Shown piece after piece: positions 42,592 through 50,294 of a DNA stretch of 64,000 bases (within the stretch, counting starts at the first letter, position 1; the number at the start of each line of letters is the position of its first letter). The stretch spans positions 310,001 through 374,000 of the forward strand of contig NZ_PEND01000004.1 in the NCBI RefSeq assembly GCF_002844195.1. The letters run 5' to 3'. Source of the DNA: Halegenticoccus soli (lineage in GTDB: Archaea; Halobacteriota; Halobacteria; Halobacteriales; Haloferacaceae). Below the pieces are notes generated by a model. That model was not told where the DNA came from, did no database searches, and saw only the letters and a program-made list of their open reading frames with translations. Made by a program: the position numbers and the translations under genes.

Positions 42592-42950
42592 CGTTCGGTT
42601 CCGCTCGCGCGGTCGCCTTCGGTTTCGCCCGATTCGCCGATCACGCCGTACTCGACGCCCGGCCGGCCCTCGACCCGTCGGAGCGCGTCGTCGACCAGCG
42701 ACGAGAGGTCGCCCCGGAGCCGGTCGACGCCGTCCTCGATCCCCTGGTCAGCTTTCAGCCGGTCGACCTCGTCCTCCAGGGCGGCGAGCTGCGCGCCGAG
42801 GCGCTCGATCTCCTCGTCCGTGAGCGACCCGGACTCCATGCGCCGAACCGCCTCCCGCTCCAGCGCCTCGACTAAGAGTTCGACCACCGCGACGACGAGC
42901 GTCAGCAGCCCGTCAGACGCCTCCTCGCCGTCGAGATCAATCGTCGTCAT
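42588..42950 (-). CDS. gvpK: gas vesicle protein GvpK
   Basis: A 120-residue mostly helical protein: GLLTLVVAVVELLVEALERE, RRMESGSLTDEEIERLGAQL and LSSLVDDALRRVEG are family features. GvpK is among the eight proteins needed for vesicles; its exact role is unclear. It overlaps gvpJ by 14 bases. Confidence 0.94.
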   Translation of the reverse strand: MTTIDLDGEEASDGLLTLVVAVVELLVEALEREAVRRMESGSLTDEEIERLGAQLAALEDEVDRLKADQGIEDGVDRLRGDLSSLVDDALRRVEGRPGVEYGVIGESGETEGDRASGTER

Positions 42951-43494
42951 CGTCGCCCTCCTCGCTCACCTCGCCCTCCTCGCTCGCCTCGCTCGTCTCG
43001 TCCGCCGAGTCGCTTCCGCCGCCCTCTCCGGAGTCCGACTCGGCGTCTTCGACCCCCGAACCGTCCCCGTCGGCCGCTTCGCTCCCGTCGTCCTCGTCGA
43101 CTTCCGGGTCGGCGTCCTCGTCGACTTCCGGGTCGGTCACGGTCGGCCCGTCGACCGGGGCAGCGACGGCGATCTCCGCCCTGTCGCGGTCGTCCTCGCC
43201 TTCGCCCTCGTCCCCGTCTTCGTCCCCGCCGGACGCCGCGTCGAGCGGTTCGAGGTGGGCCGATCGGCCGGACACCTCCCTGACGCGCTCCATGTCGGTC
43301 CCCTCGGGGAACTCCAGGCCGTACTGCGCCGCGGTCTCGAACGAGGCGATGGCCGCCCTGAGCTGGATCCCCAGGAGCTCCGTCTCGCCGATCGTGACGG
43401 CGATGTCGGCGTTGATCACGACGCCCTTGTCGAGCAGCATCTCGACCACGTCGGCGAGGCTGTCCGACCGGCGCGTGGGTCCGCCGCTACCCAT
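42937..43494 (-). CDS. gvpJ: gas vesicle protein GvpJ with long acidic tail
   Basis: A 185-residue protein. The core SLADVVEMLLDKGVVINADI and AVTIGETELLGIQLRAAIAS is homologous to GvpA. GvpJ is normally about 100-115 residues; here the C-terminal half is an acidic tail with repeats of DEDADPEVDEDD type. It is required for vesicle formation and probably initiates the conical ends. ATG 43494 is the likely start; the alternative three codons upstream lies inside gvpI. Confidence 0.93.
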   Translation of the reverse strand: MGSGGPTRRSDSLADVVEMLLDKGVVINADIAVTIGETELLGIQLRAAIASFETAAQYGLEFPEGTDMERVREVSGRSAHLEPLDAASGGDEDGDEGEGEDDRDRAEIAVAAPVDGPTVTDPEVDEDADPEVDEDDGSEAADGDGSGVEDAESDSGEGGGSDSADETSEASEEGEVSEEGDDDDD

Positions 43495-44353
43495 CGTCCT
43501 CACCTCGCTCTTTCCGGAAGCGGGACCCGTAGATCCGCTCGTGGTTCGGGGCGTTCGAGTAGCGCGTGTCCCGCGGCACCGTCGAGAAGCGCGCCGCGCC
43601 GGACACCGCGGTCCGACGCCGCGGCACCGTCGAGTAGGCCGTCGGGTTCCGCGACGAGGGCTGGTCGAGCGACCCGACGCGCGCTTCGTTCTCCGCCCGG
43701 AGCGCGTCGAGCCGCTCGTGGGTCTCGACGATCTTCTCTCTGAACACCTCGACGGAGTCGCTCAGCTGCGACTGGATGGCGACCTCGTACTCGCTCAGGT
43801 CGTCCAGCTCGTCCAGGTCCGCGTCGGCTTCGAGGGCGTCGCCCGCGTCCACGTCGAGGTCCGCGTCCGAGAGCATCCCGTCGTCCCCATCGCCCTCGCC
43901 GCCGCCCGTCACGTCCTCGACCGCGTCGTCCAGCTCCCGCTTGTTCTGCCAGAAGTCGCGGACGTCGACGCTGTCGAGGAGTTCGCCGAGCTCGATCAGG
44001 CGCAGGAGCTTCCCGCCGTCGACGGCCTCGCCCGGATCGGCGTTCGCGACGGCGTCGGGGATCGCGTCCGCGTCGATCGCCTCCGGAAGCTCCTCCACGT
44101 CGACCGCGTCGGGCAGGTTCTCGAAGTCGATCGTCTCGAGCAGCTCCCGGACCTCCTCGACGAGCCTCTCGACGTCGTCGAGGCTCGACAGCGGGCCGTC
44201 CGCCGCGCCGTCGCCCCCGTCCTCGTCGACGCCCTCCTCGGTTTCGTCGCCACCGCCGTCGAGGCCGTCGAGAGCGCCCTTCAGCCGGGTAGTGAGGTCT
44301 TCCAGGTCCACCTCGCCCGCGCCGTCGTCGGACGCGGATCGGTCGTCGGTCAC
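43487..44353 (-). CDS. gvpI: gas vesicle protein GvpI, N-terminally extended
   Basis: A 288-residue protein. The last 50 residues (RNPTAYSTVPRRRTAV and YSNAPNHERIYGSRFRKE) carry the basic GvpI signature. The first 200 residues are acidic and helical (LSSLDDVERLVEEVRELLET) with runs of Asp/Gly. GvpI is usually about 140 residues. It is not strictly needed for vesicles but affects their shape and strength. It overlaps gvpH and gvpJ. Confidence 0.85.
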   Translation of the reverse strand: MTDDRSASDDGAGEVDLEDLTTRLKGALDGLDGGGDETEEGVDEDGGDGAADGPLSSLDDVERLVEEVRELLETIDFENLPDAVDVEELPEAIDADAIPDAVANADPGEAVDGGKLLRLIELGELLDSVDVRDFWQNKRELDDAVEDVTGGGEGDGDDGMLSDADLDVDAGDALEADADLDELDDLSEYEVAIQSQLSDSVEVFREKIVETHERLDALRAENEARVGSLDQPSSRNPTAYSTVPRRRTAVSGAARFSTVPRDTRYSNAPNHERIYGSRFRKERGEDDG

Positions 44354-44841
44354 GGCTCCTCCCCCTCCCGCCCGTCGGTCGCGTCCCGGAGCCGGAGTTC
44401 GAGGACGCCGTTGTTGTAGGTGGCTTCGCCGACGACCAGTCCCGCCCGCGACAGGTCGACCCGAACGACGGTGTCGCCGTCGGCCGCGACGGTCAGCCTC
44501 CGCCCGTCGACGCCCGCGGCCAGCGTCTCCGGGTCGACGTCCGGCAGGTCCGCGACGACGATCGCGCCGTCGGCGACCTCTCTGACGCTGACGGGGCGGT
44601 CGGTCGCCGGGGGTTCGTCGGTCCGCGAGGGCCGCGAGCGCTCCCCCTCGTCGCGGAGGCTCCCGACCCGGATCGAGTAGCCGTACTCGGCCTTCCGTCC
44701 GCCGGATCGGGCCACCCCGCGCCGGGTCTCGACCCGGGAGCCTTCGGCGTCCAGTTCGTGCAGCGTTTCGAGGACGCGCCGCAGCGCGCCGACGAGCCCG
44801 GCCGGCTCCCCGCGGTCGGGGGCTCGGTCGTCGTCGGTCAT
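44350..44841 (-). CDS. gvpH: gas vesicle protein GvpH (Hsp20-like)
   Basis: A 163-residue protein. The C-terminal half has the alpha-crystallin pattern: DGAIVVADLPDVDPETLAAG, then LTVAADGDTVVRVDLSRAG and NNGVLELRL. The N-terminal half is a GvpH-type helix (LVGALRRVLETLHELD) followed by a Tyr/Arg-containing linker. GvpH interacts with accessory Gvps as a chaperone and is dispensable in Halobacterium. Four-base overlaps on both sides. Confidence 0.93.
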   Translation of the reverse strand: MTDDDRAPDRGEPAGLVGALRRVLETLHELDAEGSRVETRRGVARSGGRKAEYGYSIRVGSLRDEGERSRPSRTDEPPATDRPVSVREVADGAIVVADLPDVDPETLAAGVDGRRLTVAADGDTVVRVDLSRAGLVVGEATYNNGVLELRLRDATDGREGEEP

Positions 44842-45089
44842 CCCATCACCTCGACTTTGCCGCTGACGCGTTCGTGCGCCTCCTCGGCCGCGTCGAGTTC
44901 GGCTTCGAGCTCCGCCTTTCGCCGCTCGTACTCGGCCTCCGAGCGCTCGCCGAGTTCGTACAGCAGTTGGTTCTCCTTGATGTCGTCCATGATCGCCTCC
45001 CTGTCGTACATTTCGTCGATCGCCATCGCGTGGATGACGTCGAGGATCGACACGAACGGTTTGACGAGGAGATCGTCTACGAGGAACAT
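44838..45089 (-). CDS. gvpG: gas vesicle protein GvpG
   Basis: An 83-residue protein, normal family length. The first 40 residues (MFLVDDLLVKPFVSILDVIH) are the conserved hydrophobic part; the rest (YERRKAELEAELDAAEEAHE) is a coiled coil. GvpG is a required assembly protein. It starts 10 bases after the gvpF stop and overlaps gvpH. Confidence 0.95.
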   Translation of the reverse strand: MFLVDDLLVKPFVSILDVIHAMAIDEMYDREAIMDDIKENQLLYELGERSEAEYERRKAELEAELDAAEEAHERVSGKVEVMG

Positions 45090-45099
45090 GCGTTCTGCG

Positions 45100-45732
45100 T
45101 CACCGTCCCTGCGCTCCGATCTCGATGTCCACGAAGTTGTACGGCGCCCAGGGGCCGTTGTACTGGACGCGAAGCGTCTCCCCGTAGTCCTCGCGGATCG
45201 CCTCGACCGCGTCGCCGAACGCCTCCTCGCCGTCCCGCTCGACGAGGTACGCGCGGTTCAGCACGAGCCGGTCGCTGTACAGGTCGTCGTCGGTCTCGCG
45301 GGCGCTCACCTCGGCCAGCCGACCCCCGACGTCCTCGCGGATCGCCTCCCGGTCCAGGTCCGCGCCCTCGTCGGCGACGAGCTTCACGCCGAGTTCGATC
45401 ATCCCGTCGACGTCGTTGAGCGCCTGCCTGAAGGCGCGGCGGCCGCCGCGCAGGACGCTCTTCAGCGTCCGGCCGCTCTTGAACGTCATCCCGAACTGCA
45501 TCGGCACGATCGTGCGGCCGCCGTCGTACAGGAGCACCTCGCGGAGGACCTCGTCGTGCGCGCGGGCGTTCTCGTCGGTCCGCTCCGGTTCCATCGTGTC
45601 GATGTCGCTCACGACGGCCGACAGCGTCCGATAATCGACCGTCCGGATCGGCGTTCCGCCGTCGACGCCGCGCTCGTCCAGCTCGATCGACTCCTTTTCG
45701 ATCACGCCGTAGGTGTACAGGTTCGAACTCAT
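45100..45732 (-). CDS. gvpF: gas vesicle protein GvpF
   Basis: A 210-residue GvpF/L family protein: NLYTYGVIEKESIELDERGV, VPMQFGMTFKSGRTLKSVLR, then DDLYSDRLVLNRAYLVERDG and the end YNGPWAPYNFVDIEIG. GvpF binds GvpA and is thought to bring it to the growing vesicle wall. First gene of the FGHIJKLM operon. The start at 45732 overlaps the stop of a 21-residue upstream ORF; longer in-frame extensions cross the promoter and are rejected. Confidence 0.95.
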   Translation of the reverse strand: MSSNLYTYGVIEKESIELDERGVDGGTPIRTVDYRTLSAVVSDIDTMEPERTDENARAHDEVLREVLLYDGGRTIVPMQFGMTFKSGRTLKSVLRGGRRAFRQALNDVDGMIELGVKLVADEGADLDREAIREDVGGRLAEVSARETDDDLYSDRLVLNRAYLVERDGEEAFGDAVEAIREDYGETLRVQYNGPWAPYNFVDIEIGAQGR

Positions 45733-45794
45733 GACGGGCCATCCCCGTTGACTGTTCCGCGCGCCGGGGCGTCGCGCGGTGGTTCCGTCGCCAT
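45729..45794 (-). CDS. 21-residue upstream ORF coupled to gvpF
   Basis: Reads MATEPPRDAPARGTVNGDGP plus Ser and stops at a TGA overlapping the gvpF ATG (ATGA). A TTGTTTACC element lies 33-40 bases before its ATG. It may couple translation of gvpF or be non-functional leader sequence. Confidence 0.35.
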   Translation of the reverse strand: MATEPPRDAPARGTVNGDGPS

Positions 45795-45920
45795 TTCTGT
45801 CCCTAGGTACGAGTGGTCGTCGTCGGGGTAAACAATGACGGCCGTCGAGCCGTCCGATCGGGGGCTCCGCCGCCCGTTCTATTCGGACGATTGTCATCTA
45901 TGACGGTTCGGCCAGTGCCG

Positions 45921-45926
45921 TTAAGG
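45921..45926 (+). promoter_or_regulatory. gvpA promoter TATA element
   Basis: CCGTTAAGGTC places a TTAAGG box about 27 bases before the gvpA ATG at 45951, as expected for a strongly expressed haloarchaeal gene with a short leader. I do not see the upstream GvpE-binding motif known from Halobacterium, consistent with the absence of gvpE here. Confidence 0.5.
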
Positions 45927-45950
45927 TCGACACGGGTGTTTCATGAACCG

Positions 45951-46226
45951 ATGGCATCCGAACGTCCCGGTTCATCCAGCCTGGCAGACGTCCTTGATCG
46001 CATCCTGGACAAGGGCATCGTCATCGACATCTGGGCGCGGATCTCCGTCGTCGGGATCGAGATCCTCACGGTCGAGGCGCGCGTCGTGGCGGCGTCGGTC
46101 GACACGTTCCTCCACTACGCGGCCGAGATATCGAAGATCGAGCAGGCGACGCAGTCGGGCGACTTCGAGGACCTGCAGGACCTCGAAATCAAACAGTCCC
46201 CGGCGATGCGCGCCCAGTCGCAGTAG
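45951..46226 (+). CDS. gvpA: gas vesicle structural protein GvpA
   Basis: A 91-residue protein. The core [20 protein letters not shown] and [20 protein letters not shown] is the highly conserved GvpA fold (helix-strand-strand-helix) that forms the ribbed, gas-permeable wall. [14 protein letters not shown] closes the core. The C-terminal tail ([18 protein letters not shown]) is longer than usual by about 15 residues. It heads a short gvpAO operon, divergent from gvpFGHIJKLM. Confidence 0.96.
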   Translation: MASERPGSSSLADVLDRILDKGIVIDIWARISVVGIEILTVEARVVAASVDTFLHYAAEISKIEQATQSGDFEDLQDLEIKQSPAMRAQSQ

Positions 46227-46271
46227 CGCCCCCGACCACCGACCGATCCCCCATTTCACGAGGAATCACAC

Positions 46272-46934
46272 GTGTCCGAAGCCGAATCGGAGACAGCCGA
46301 CGACCGCTGCCGAGCGCTGACGGAGGACGGCACGCGGTGTGCGCGCCCGGCGCAGGAGGACGGATTTTGCTACCAGCACGACGAGAGCGATCCGACCGCG
46401 GACGAGTCGGACGCCGATGCGTCGGCTGCGGGGGACGGGGACGCGTCGGGTGACGACGAGGGCGCGTCGGCCGACGACGATGAGGGCGCGTCGGCCGGCG
46501 GGGACGAAGACGACAAGGCCGCGGAGGGCGAATCGTCCGAGGGGCGAGACGGCGTGAGCGACGAAGCCGAGTCAACTACGGATATGAGCGAAGAATCGAC
46601 CGAGGAAGGCGAGTCAGACGCCGAAAGCGAGTCCGAGGCCGAAAACGAGTCGTCCGCCGAAAGCGGCGCGAACCCCGATCTCATGACGGTCCGGGACACG
46701 GTGTTCGACCTGGCGGCGGACGTCATCGGCCGCGATCTCGACGGGATCACCGAAGTGACGAAGGACGACGACGGCTGGCGGGCCGTCGTCGAGGTGGTCG
46801 AGCGCCGATCGGTCCCGGACACCCAGGACATCCTGGGCCGATACGAGATCGAACTCGACGAGGGCGGCGACATCCACGGTTACCGCCGCCTCGACCGCTA
46901 CCGGCGGAGCGACACCGCGGCCGACGAGTTCTAA
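46272..46934 (+). CDS. gvpO: gas vesicle protein GvpO with N-terminal Cys/His motif
   Basis: A 220-residue protein with GTG start. The C-terminal 90 residues are a normal GvpO domain (TVRDTVFDLAADVIGRDLDG, GWRAVVEVVERRSVPDTQDI, LGRYEIELDEGGDIHGYRRL). The N-terminus has Cys at 13, 23 and 33 and His at 36 (CRALTEDGTRC, GFCYQHD), the CX9CX9CX2H pattern of small zinc motifs. About 85 disordered Ser/Asp/Glu/Gly residues separate the two. GvpO is required for vesicles in halophiles and affects gvpA expression. It sits directly after gvpA; gvpC and gvpN, usually in between, are missing. Confidence 0.92.
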   Translation: MSEAESETADDRCRALTEDGTRCARPAQEDGFCYQHDESDPTADESDADASAAGDGDASGDDEGASADDDEGASAGGDEDDKAAEGESSEGRDGVSDEAESTTDMSEESTEEGESDAESESEAENESSAESGANPDLMTVRDTVFDLAADVIGRDLDGITEVTKDDDGWRAVVEVVERRSVPDTQDILGRYEIELDEGGDIHGYRRLDRYRRSDTAADEF

Positions 46935-47020
46935 CCTCGCCGACGGACCCGAAACGGGGCGTCGGCCGATCGTCGCGGCGAGTGGGAACGCTCTTTTGCT
47001 CTCGAACTGACCGCTCGGGC

Positions 47021-48079
47021 GTGAAGCGAATCCAGCTCGGTAACACCGTATTCGAGGGCCGAAACAACGTCTACGTGCTGGACGGCGAGACGACCGCGCT
47101 CGTCGACGCGGGGGTGGCGACCCCGAACGCCCGGGACCAGCTCCGGGCCGGGCTGGCCGACTACGGGCTGTCCTTCGCCGACGTGGACGAGATCTTCGTC
47201 ACCCACTGGCACTACGACCACGCCGGCCTCGCGGGCGAGATTCAGTCCGAGAGCGGGGCGACCGTCCGGGCGCACGAGGCCGACGCGCCGCTCGTCGCGG
47301 GCGAGGAGTCCGCCGTCGCGGCCGAGAACGAGCGCCTCGCCGCTCGCCTCCGCGAGTGGAACCTCCCGGACGACGCCCGCGAGGGGCTTCTCGACTACCT
47401 CGAACGGCACGCCGATCTCGCGGGGGAGCCCGCGGACGTGACGCCGTTCGCCGATGGTGACGCCTTCGAGGTGAACGGTCGCACCTACGAGGCGGTCCAC
47501 CTCCCCGGCCACGCCGCCGGGCTCTGCGCGTTCGCGTTCGAGGCCGACGAGGCACCCGGCGAACAGGCGGCGGACGCCGGGGGAGCGCCCGCGGGGGAGG
47601 ACGACGAGATCGCGCCCGCGGAGAAGGGCGGCGAGGAGGCGTTCGTGGGGGACGCGATCCTCCCGAAGTACACGCCGAACGTCGGGGGCGCCGACGTCCG
47701 GGTCGACGCGCCCCTCGCGACGTACGCCGACAGCCTCGTCCGGCTGGCCGAGCGGGACCCCGATCGGGCCTGGCCCGGCCACCGCGACCGGATCGACGAC
47801 CCCGCCGGTCGCGCGGCGACGATCCTCGAACACCACCGCGAGCGCACGCGGAACGTGATCGGCGTGCTCGCCGAGCGCGGGCCCTGCGACGCCTGGACCG
47901 TGAGCGCGCACCTGTTCGGCGAACTGCGCGACATCCACGTCCTCCACGGGCCGGGCGAGGCGTACGCCCACCTCGACCACCTGCGGGCGACCGGCGTCGT
48001 CGAGCGCGACGGGCGCGACTACGAACTCGTCGACCACGATCCGGACGTCGACGCGCTGTTCCCTCGCATCGACGGCTGA
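47021..48079 (+). CDS. MBL-fold hydrolase with C-terminal winged-helix-like region
   Basis: A 352-residue protein with GTG start. It contains the complete metal motif THWHYDHAGL (HxHxDH, near residue 67), VHLPGHAAGLC for the next His and DRAWPGHRDRIDD for the last. The C-terminal 80 residues (TRNVIGVLAERGPCDAWTVS to LDHLRATGVVERDG) look like a winged helix, as in LACTB2-like MBL proteins. An insertion of about 30 acidic Gly/Ala-rich residues interrupts the fold near residue 185. It likely hydrolyses thioesters or RNA; unresolved. The upstream frame to 46982 crosses the promoter. Confidence 0.88.
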   Translation: MKRIQLGNTVFEGRNNVYVLDGETTALVDAGVATPNARDQLRAGLADYGLSFADVDEIFVTHWHYDHAGLAGEIQSESGATVRAHEADAPLVAGEESAVAAENERLAARLREWNLPDDAREGLLDYLERHADLAGEPADVTPFADGDAFEVNGRTYEAVHLPGHAAGLCAFAFEADEAPGEQAADAGGAPAGEDDEIAPAEKGGEEAFVGDAILPKYTPNVGGADVRVDAPLATYADSLVRLAERDPDRAWPGHRDRIDDPAGRAATILEHHRERTRNVIGVLAERGPCDAWTVSAHLFGELRDIHVLHGPGEAYAHLDHLRATGVVERDGRDYELVDHDPDVDALFPRIDG

Positions 48080-48178
48080 GGCGCGCCCCCGAGACGTCCC
48101 TCTGAGACGTCCCTTCCGGTGGTCTTGCGGTCGCACGCCCGACCAGCATTTAAATCCGAACCCGACCTAGGGAACCTC

Positions 48179-48919
48179 GTGTGCACGCTCACCCTCGCGT
48201 GGCGGACGTTCCCGGACGCGCCGGTCGTCGTCGCGGCCAACCGGGACGAGGCGTTCGGCCGCCCGTCGGCGCCGCCGTCGCGCATCGAAGACGATCCGAT
48301 CGTCGTCGCCCCCCGCGACCTCGAAGCCGGCGGCACGTGGCTCGGCTACAACGAGCACGGCCTGCTCGTCGGGATCACGAACCGCTGGGTGTCGGGACTG
48401 GCCGGCGAACGCTCCCGCGGGCTGCTCGTCCGCGACGCGCTCCGCCGACGGAGCGCCGAGGAAGCGTCGAGGGACGTCGAGCGCGCGGTCGGGGCGGACG
48501 AGTACGAGGGGTTCAACCTCGTGCTCGCCGACGCGGACGCCGCGCTCCTCCTGGAGTGGGACGGCTACCTCCGCGTCCGACAGTACGACCCCGGCGTGCA
48601 CGTCGTGGTGAACGTCGGCACCGACGACTCCTTTTTCGTCCCCGATCGCCGCCCGGAGGTCGGCCGTCGCCAGGCCGAGAACGCGCGGAAGGTGCGCGAG
48701 GCGCTCGGGCCGGAGCCCGGGGAGTCGGCCGACGAGTGGCTCGACCGGGCCGGGGAGGTGCTCGGCGACCACGAGTACGGGGTCTGCGTCCACGGCGACG
48801 GGTACGGCACCAGGTCGTCGTCGCTCGTCGCGCTCTACGAGGACGGCCCCGAGACGCACCTGTTCGCCGACGGCCCGCCCTGCGAGACCGCCTTCCGCCC
48901 CGTCGAAAGCCAGCTTTAA
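48179..48919 (+). CDS. NRDE/TANGO2 family protein
   Basis: A 246-residue protein. The start GTG gives MCTLTLAWRTFPDAPVVVAA followed by NRDE, so the Cys is residue 2, as in Ntn-type folds where it could be the nucleophile. Other family features are GGTWLGYNEHGLLVGITNRW and VVNVGTDDSFF. TANGO2 proteins are linked to heme handling in other organisms; the role in archaea is unknown. A CATTTAAATCC TATA box lies 28 bases upstream and decides the start. Confidence 0.92.
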   Translation: MCTLTLAWRTFPDAPVVVAANRDEAFGRPSAPPSRIEDDPIVVAPRDLEAGGTWLGYNEHGLLVGITNRWVSGLAGERSRGLLVRDALRRRSAEEASRDVERAVGADEYEGFNLVLADADAALLLEWDGYLRVRQYDPGVHVVVNVGTDDSFFVPDRRPEVGRRQAENARKVREALGPEPGESADEWLDRAGEVLGDHEYGVCVHGDGYGTRSSSLVALYEDGPETHLFADGPPCETAFRPVESQL

Positions 48920-48944
48920 GCGGGTCGCCCGACGACTCCCTCGT

Positions 48945-48980
48945 ATGATCGACAACCCACTTCCGGGGTGGTTCGCGTGA
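48945..48980 (+). CDS. 11-residue leader ORF coupled to an HTH gene
   Basis: MIDNPLPGWFA then TGA, overlapping the GTG of the next gene as GTGA. A TTTAAG box at 48915-48920 is 25 bases before its ATG, so the transcript probably starts here. It may serve only to deliver ribosomes to the coupled start. Confidence 0.4.
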   Translation: MIDNPLPGWFA

Positions 48981-49330
48981 GCGCGTCCGACGCGGAGGCC
49001 GACCTCTCGGCGGACGAGCGCGCCGGGCTCGAACTCGTCCGCCGGAGCGGCGGCATCCACCAGAGCGACTTCTGGAAGGAGCTCGACGTCTCCTCGCGCA
49101 AGGGGAGCCGGATCGCGGAGGCACTCGAAGAGCGCGATCTGATCCAGCGCGAGGAGACGGTGTACAACGGGCACAACACGTACTACCTCCAGCCGGCCAC
49201 GAGGGACCTCGACTTCTCGCTGCTCATGGCCGGCGACATGCTCTCGCCGTTCATCGGCGAGGAGGAGATAAACGCCCGGAGCGACGCGTTCTCGCAGTGG
49301 CTGATGAACCTCGCGTACGAAGAGTACTGA
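48977..49330 (+). CDS. winged-helix regulator
   Basis: A 117-residue protein. The DNA-binding part is GLELVRRSGGIHQSDFWKEL then VSSRKGSRIAEALEERDLIQ, a MarR/Lrp-like winged helix, followed by the wing REETVYNGHNTYYLQP. The C-terminal half (FSLLMAGDMLSPFIGEEEIN and SQWLMNLAYEEY) may bind a partner. No sensor domain is visible. The start at GTG 48977 is preferred over GTG 48968 because it overlaps the leader ORF stop. Target genes unknown. Confidence 0.85.
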   Translation: MSASDAEADLSADERAGLELVRRSGGIHQSDFWKELDVSSRKGSRIAEALEERDLIQREETVYNGHNTYYLQPATRDLDFSLLMAGDMLSPFIGEEEINARSDAFSQWLMNLAYEEY

Positions 49331-49523
49331 CGCCGGCTCCGCGGACCCCGTTTCGAGCCGGACGCGGTGTTCGACGACGAGTCGCCGCCGCGTTCGGGCG
49401 GCCGGAATCGCCCGCCGAGCCGCGCGAACCGACCGGCACGGGAACCGCCGCTTTCGGTTCGTCGCACGCTCCCGGTTCGAAAAGTCGATCCGCCGTACGC
49501 GGGGACCGCGAACTCCGGTCGGG

Positions 49524-50285
49524 TTACTCGCCGACCTCGTCGCCGTCCCCGTCGGAGGCGAGCAGGTCGTGTTCGCTCAGGTACCCTTCGAGTTCGTCCG
49601 TCGGCAGCTCGCGGAACTGCTCGCTCTCGGCGTCGACGGTGGCGACGCCGATGCCCTCGGGCGTCAGGTTCTCGTCGCTGACCTCGGCGAGCGCGCGGAG
49701 CGCGAGCCCGACGCCCGCGTCGAGGTCCACGTCCTCGCGGTAGTTCTCTTCGAGGAAGTCGCGGATCTCGCCGCGGTCGGACCCGATCGAGACGGCCTTC
49801 CACTCGTAGGGCGTCCCCGAGGGGTCCGTCTCGTAGAGGCGCGGGCGGCCGTTCTCGACGCCGCCGATCAGCAGCGCGACGCCGAAGGGGCGGGCGCCGC
49901 CCACCTGCGTGTACTGCTGGATGTGGTCCGTGACCTCCTTCGTCAGCGTCTCGATGCCGATCGGCTCGCCGTAGCGCAGGCGGTTGACCTGCGACTGGCG
50001 GCGGGCGAAGTCGATCAGCTGCCGGGCGTCGGCGACGTGGCCCGCGCTGGCGATGCCGATGTGGTCGTCGGCCTTGTGGATCTTCTCGACGCTCGACGGC
50101 TCCATGAGCGGCGACCGGCTGCGCTTGTCCGCCGCGAGGACGACCCCGTCTGCCGTCCGGATGCCGATGCTCGCGGTTCCTCGCTTGACTGCTTCGCGCG
50201 CGTACTCGACCTGGTAGAGGCGGCCGTCGGGCGAGAAGATGGTGATCCCGCGGTCGTACGCCTGCTGTTGCGCTTGTCCCTGCAT
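49524..50285 (-). CDS. psmA: proteasome alpha subunit
   Basis: A 253-residue 20S proteasome alpha protein. The alpha signature YDRGITIFSPDGRLYQVEYA and REAVKRGTASIGI is at the N-terminus, where the gating residues lie. RSRSPLMEPSSVEKIHKADD with the pocket Lys that docks PAN/Cdc48 follows. The end (LLASDGDGDEVGE) is acidic and disordered. Seven copies form each outer ring. It is the last gene of the rnp3-methyltransferase-rnp2-psmA cluster, an order found in other haloarchaea. Confidence 0.96.
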   Translation of the reverse strand: MQGQAQQQAYDRGITIFSPDGRLYQVEYAREAVKRGTASIGIRTADGVVLAADKRSRSPLMEPSSVEKIHKADDHIGIASAGHVADARQLIDFARRQSQVNRLRYGEPIGIETLTKEVTDHIQQYTQVGGARPFGVALLIGGVENGRPRLYETDPSGTPYEWKAVSIGSDRGEIRDFLEENYREDVDLDAGVGLALRALAEVSDENLTPEGIGVATVDAESEQFRELPTDELEGYLSEHDLLASDGDGDEVGE

Positions 50286-50294
50286 AGTATCACT

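Noticed and set aside
43779-44340. Search for direct repeats that might be a CRISPR array in the low-complexity gvpI/gvpJ region
   Set aside because: The repetition comes from Asp/Glu/Gly codons in coding DNA, with no regular repeat-spacer pattern.
45901-45950. Possible GvpE upstream activating sequence near gvpA (TTTCATGAACCG)
   Set aside because: It lies downstream of the TATA element rather than upstream, and matches the known motif poorly; gvpE is also absent from the window.
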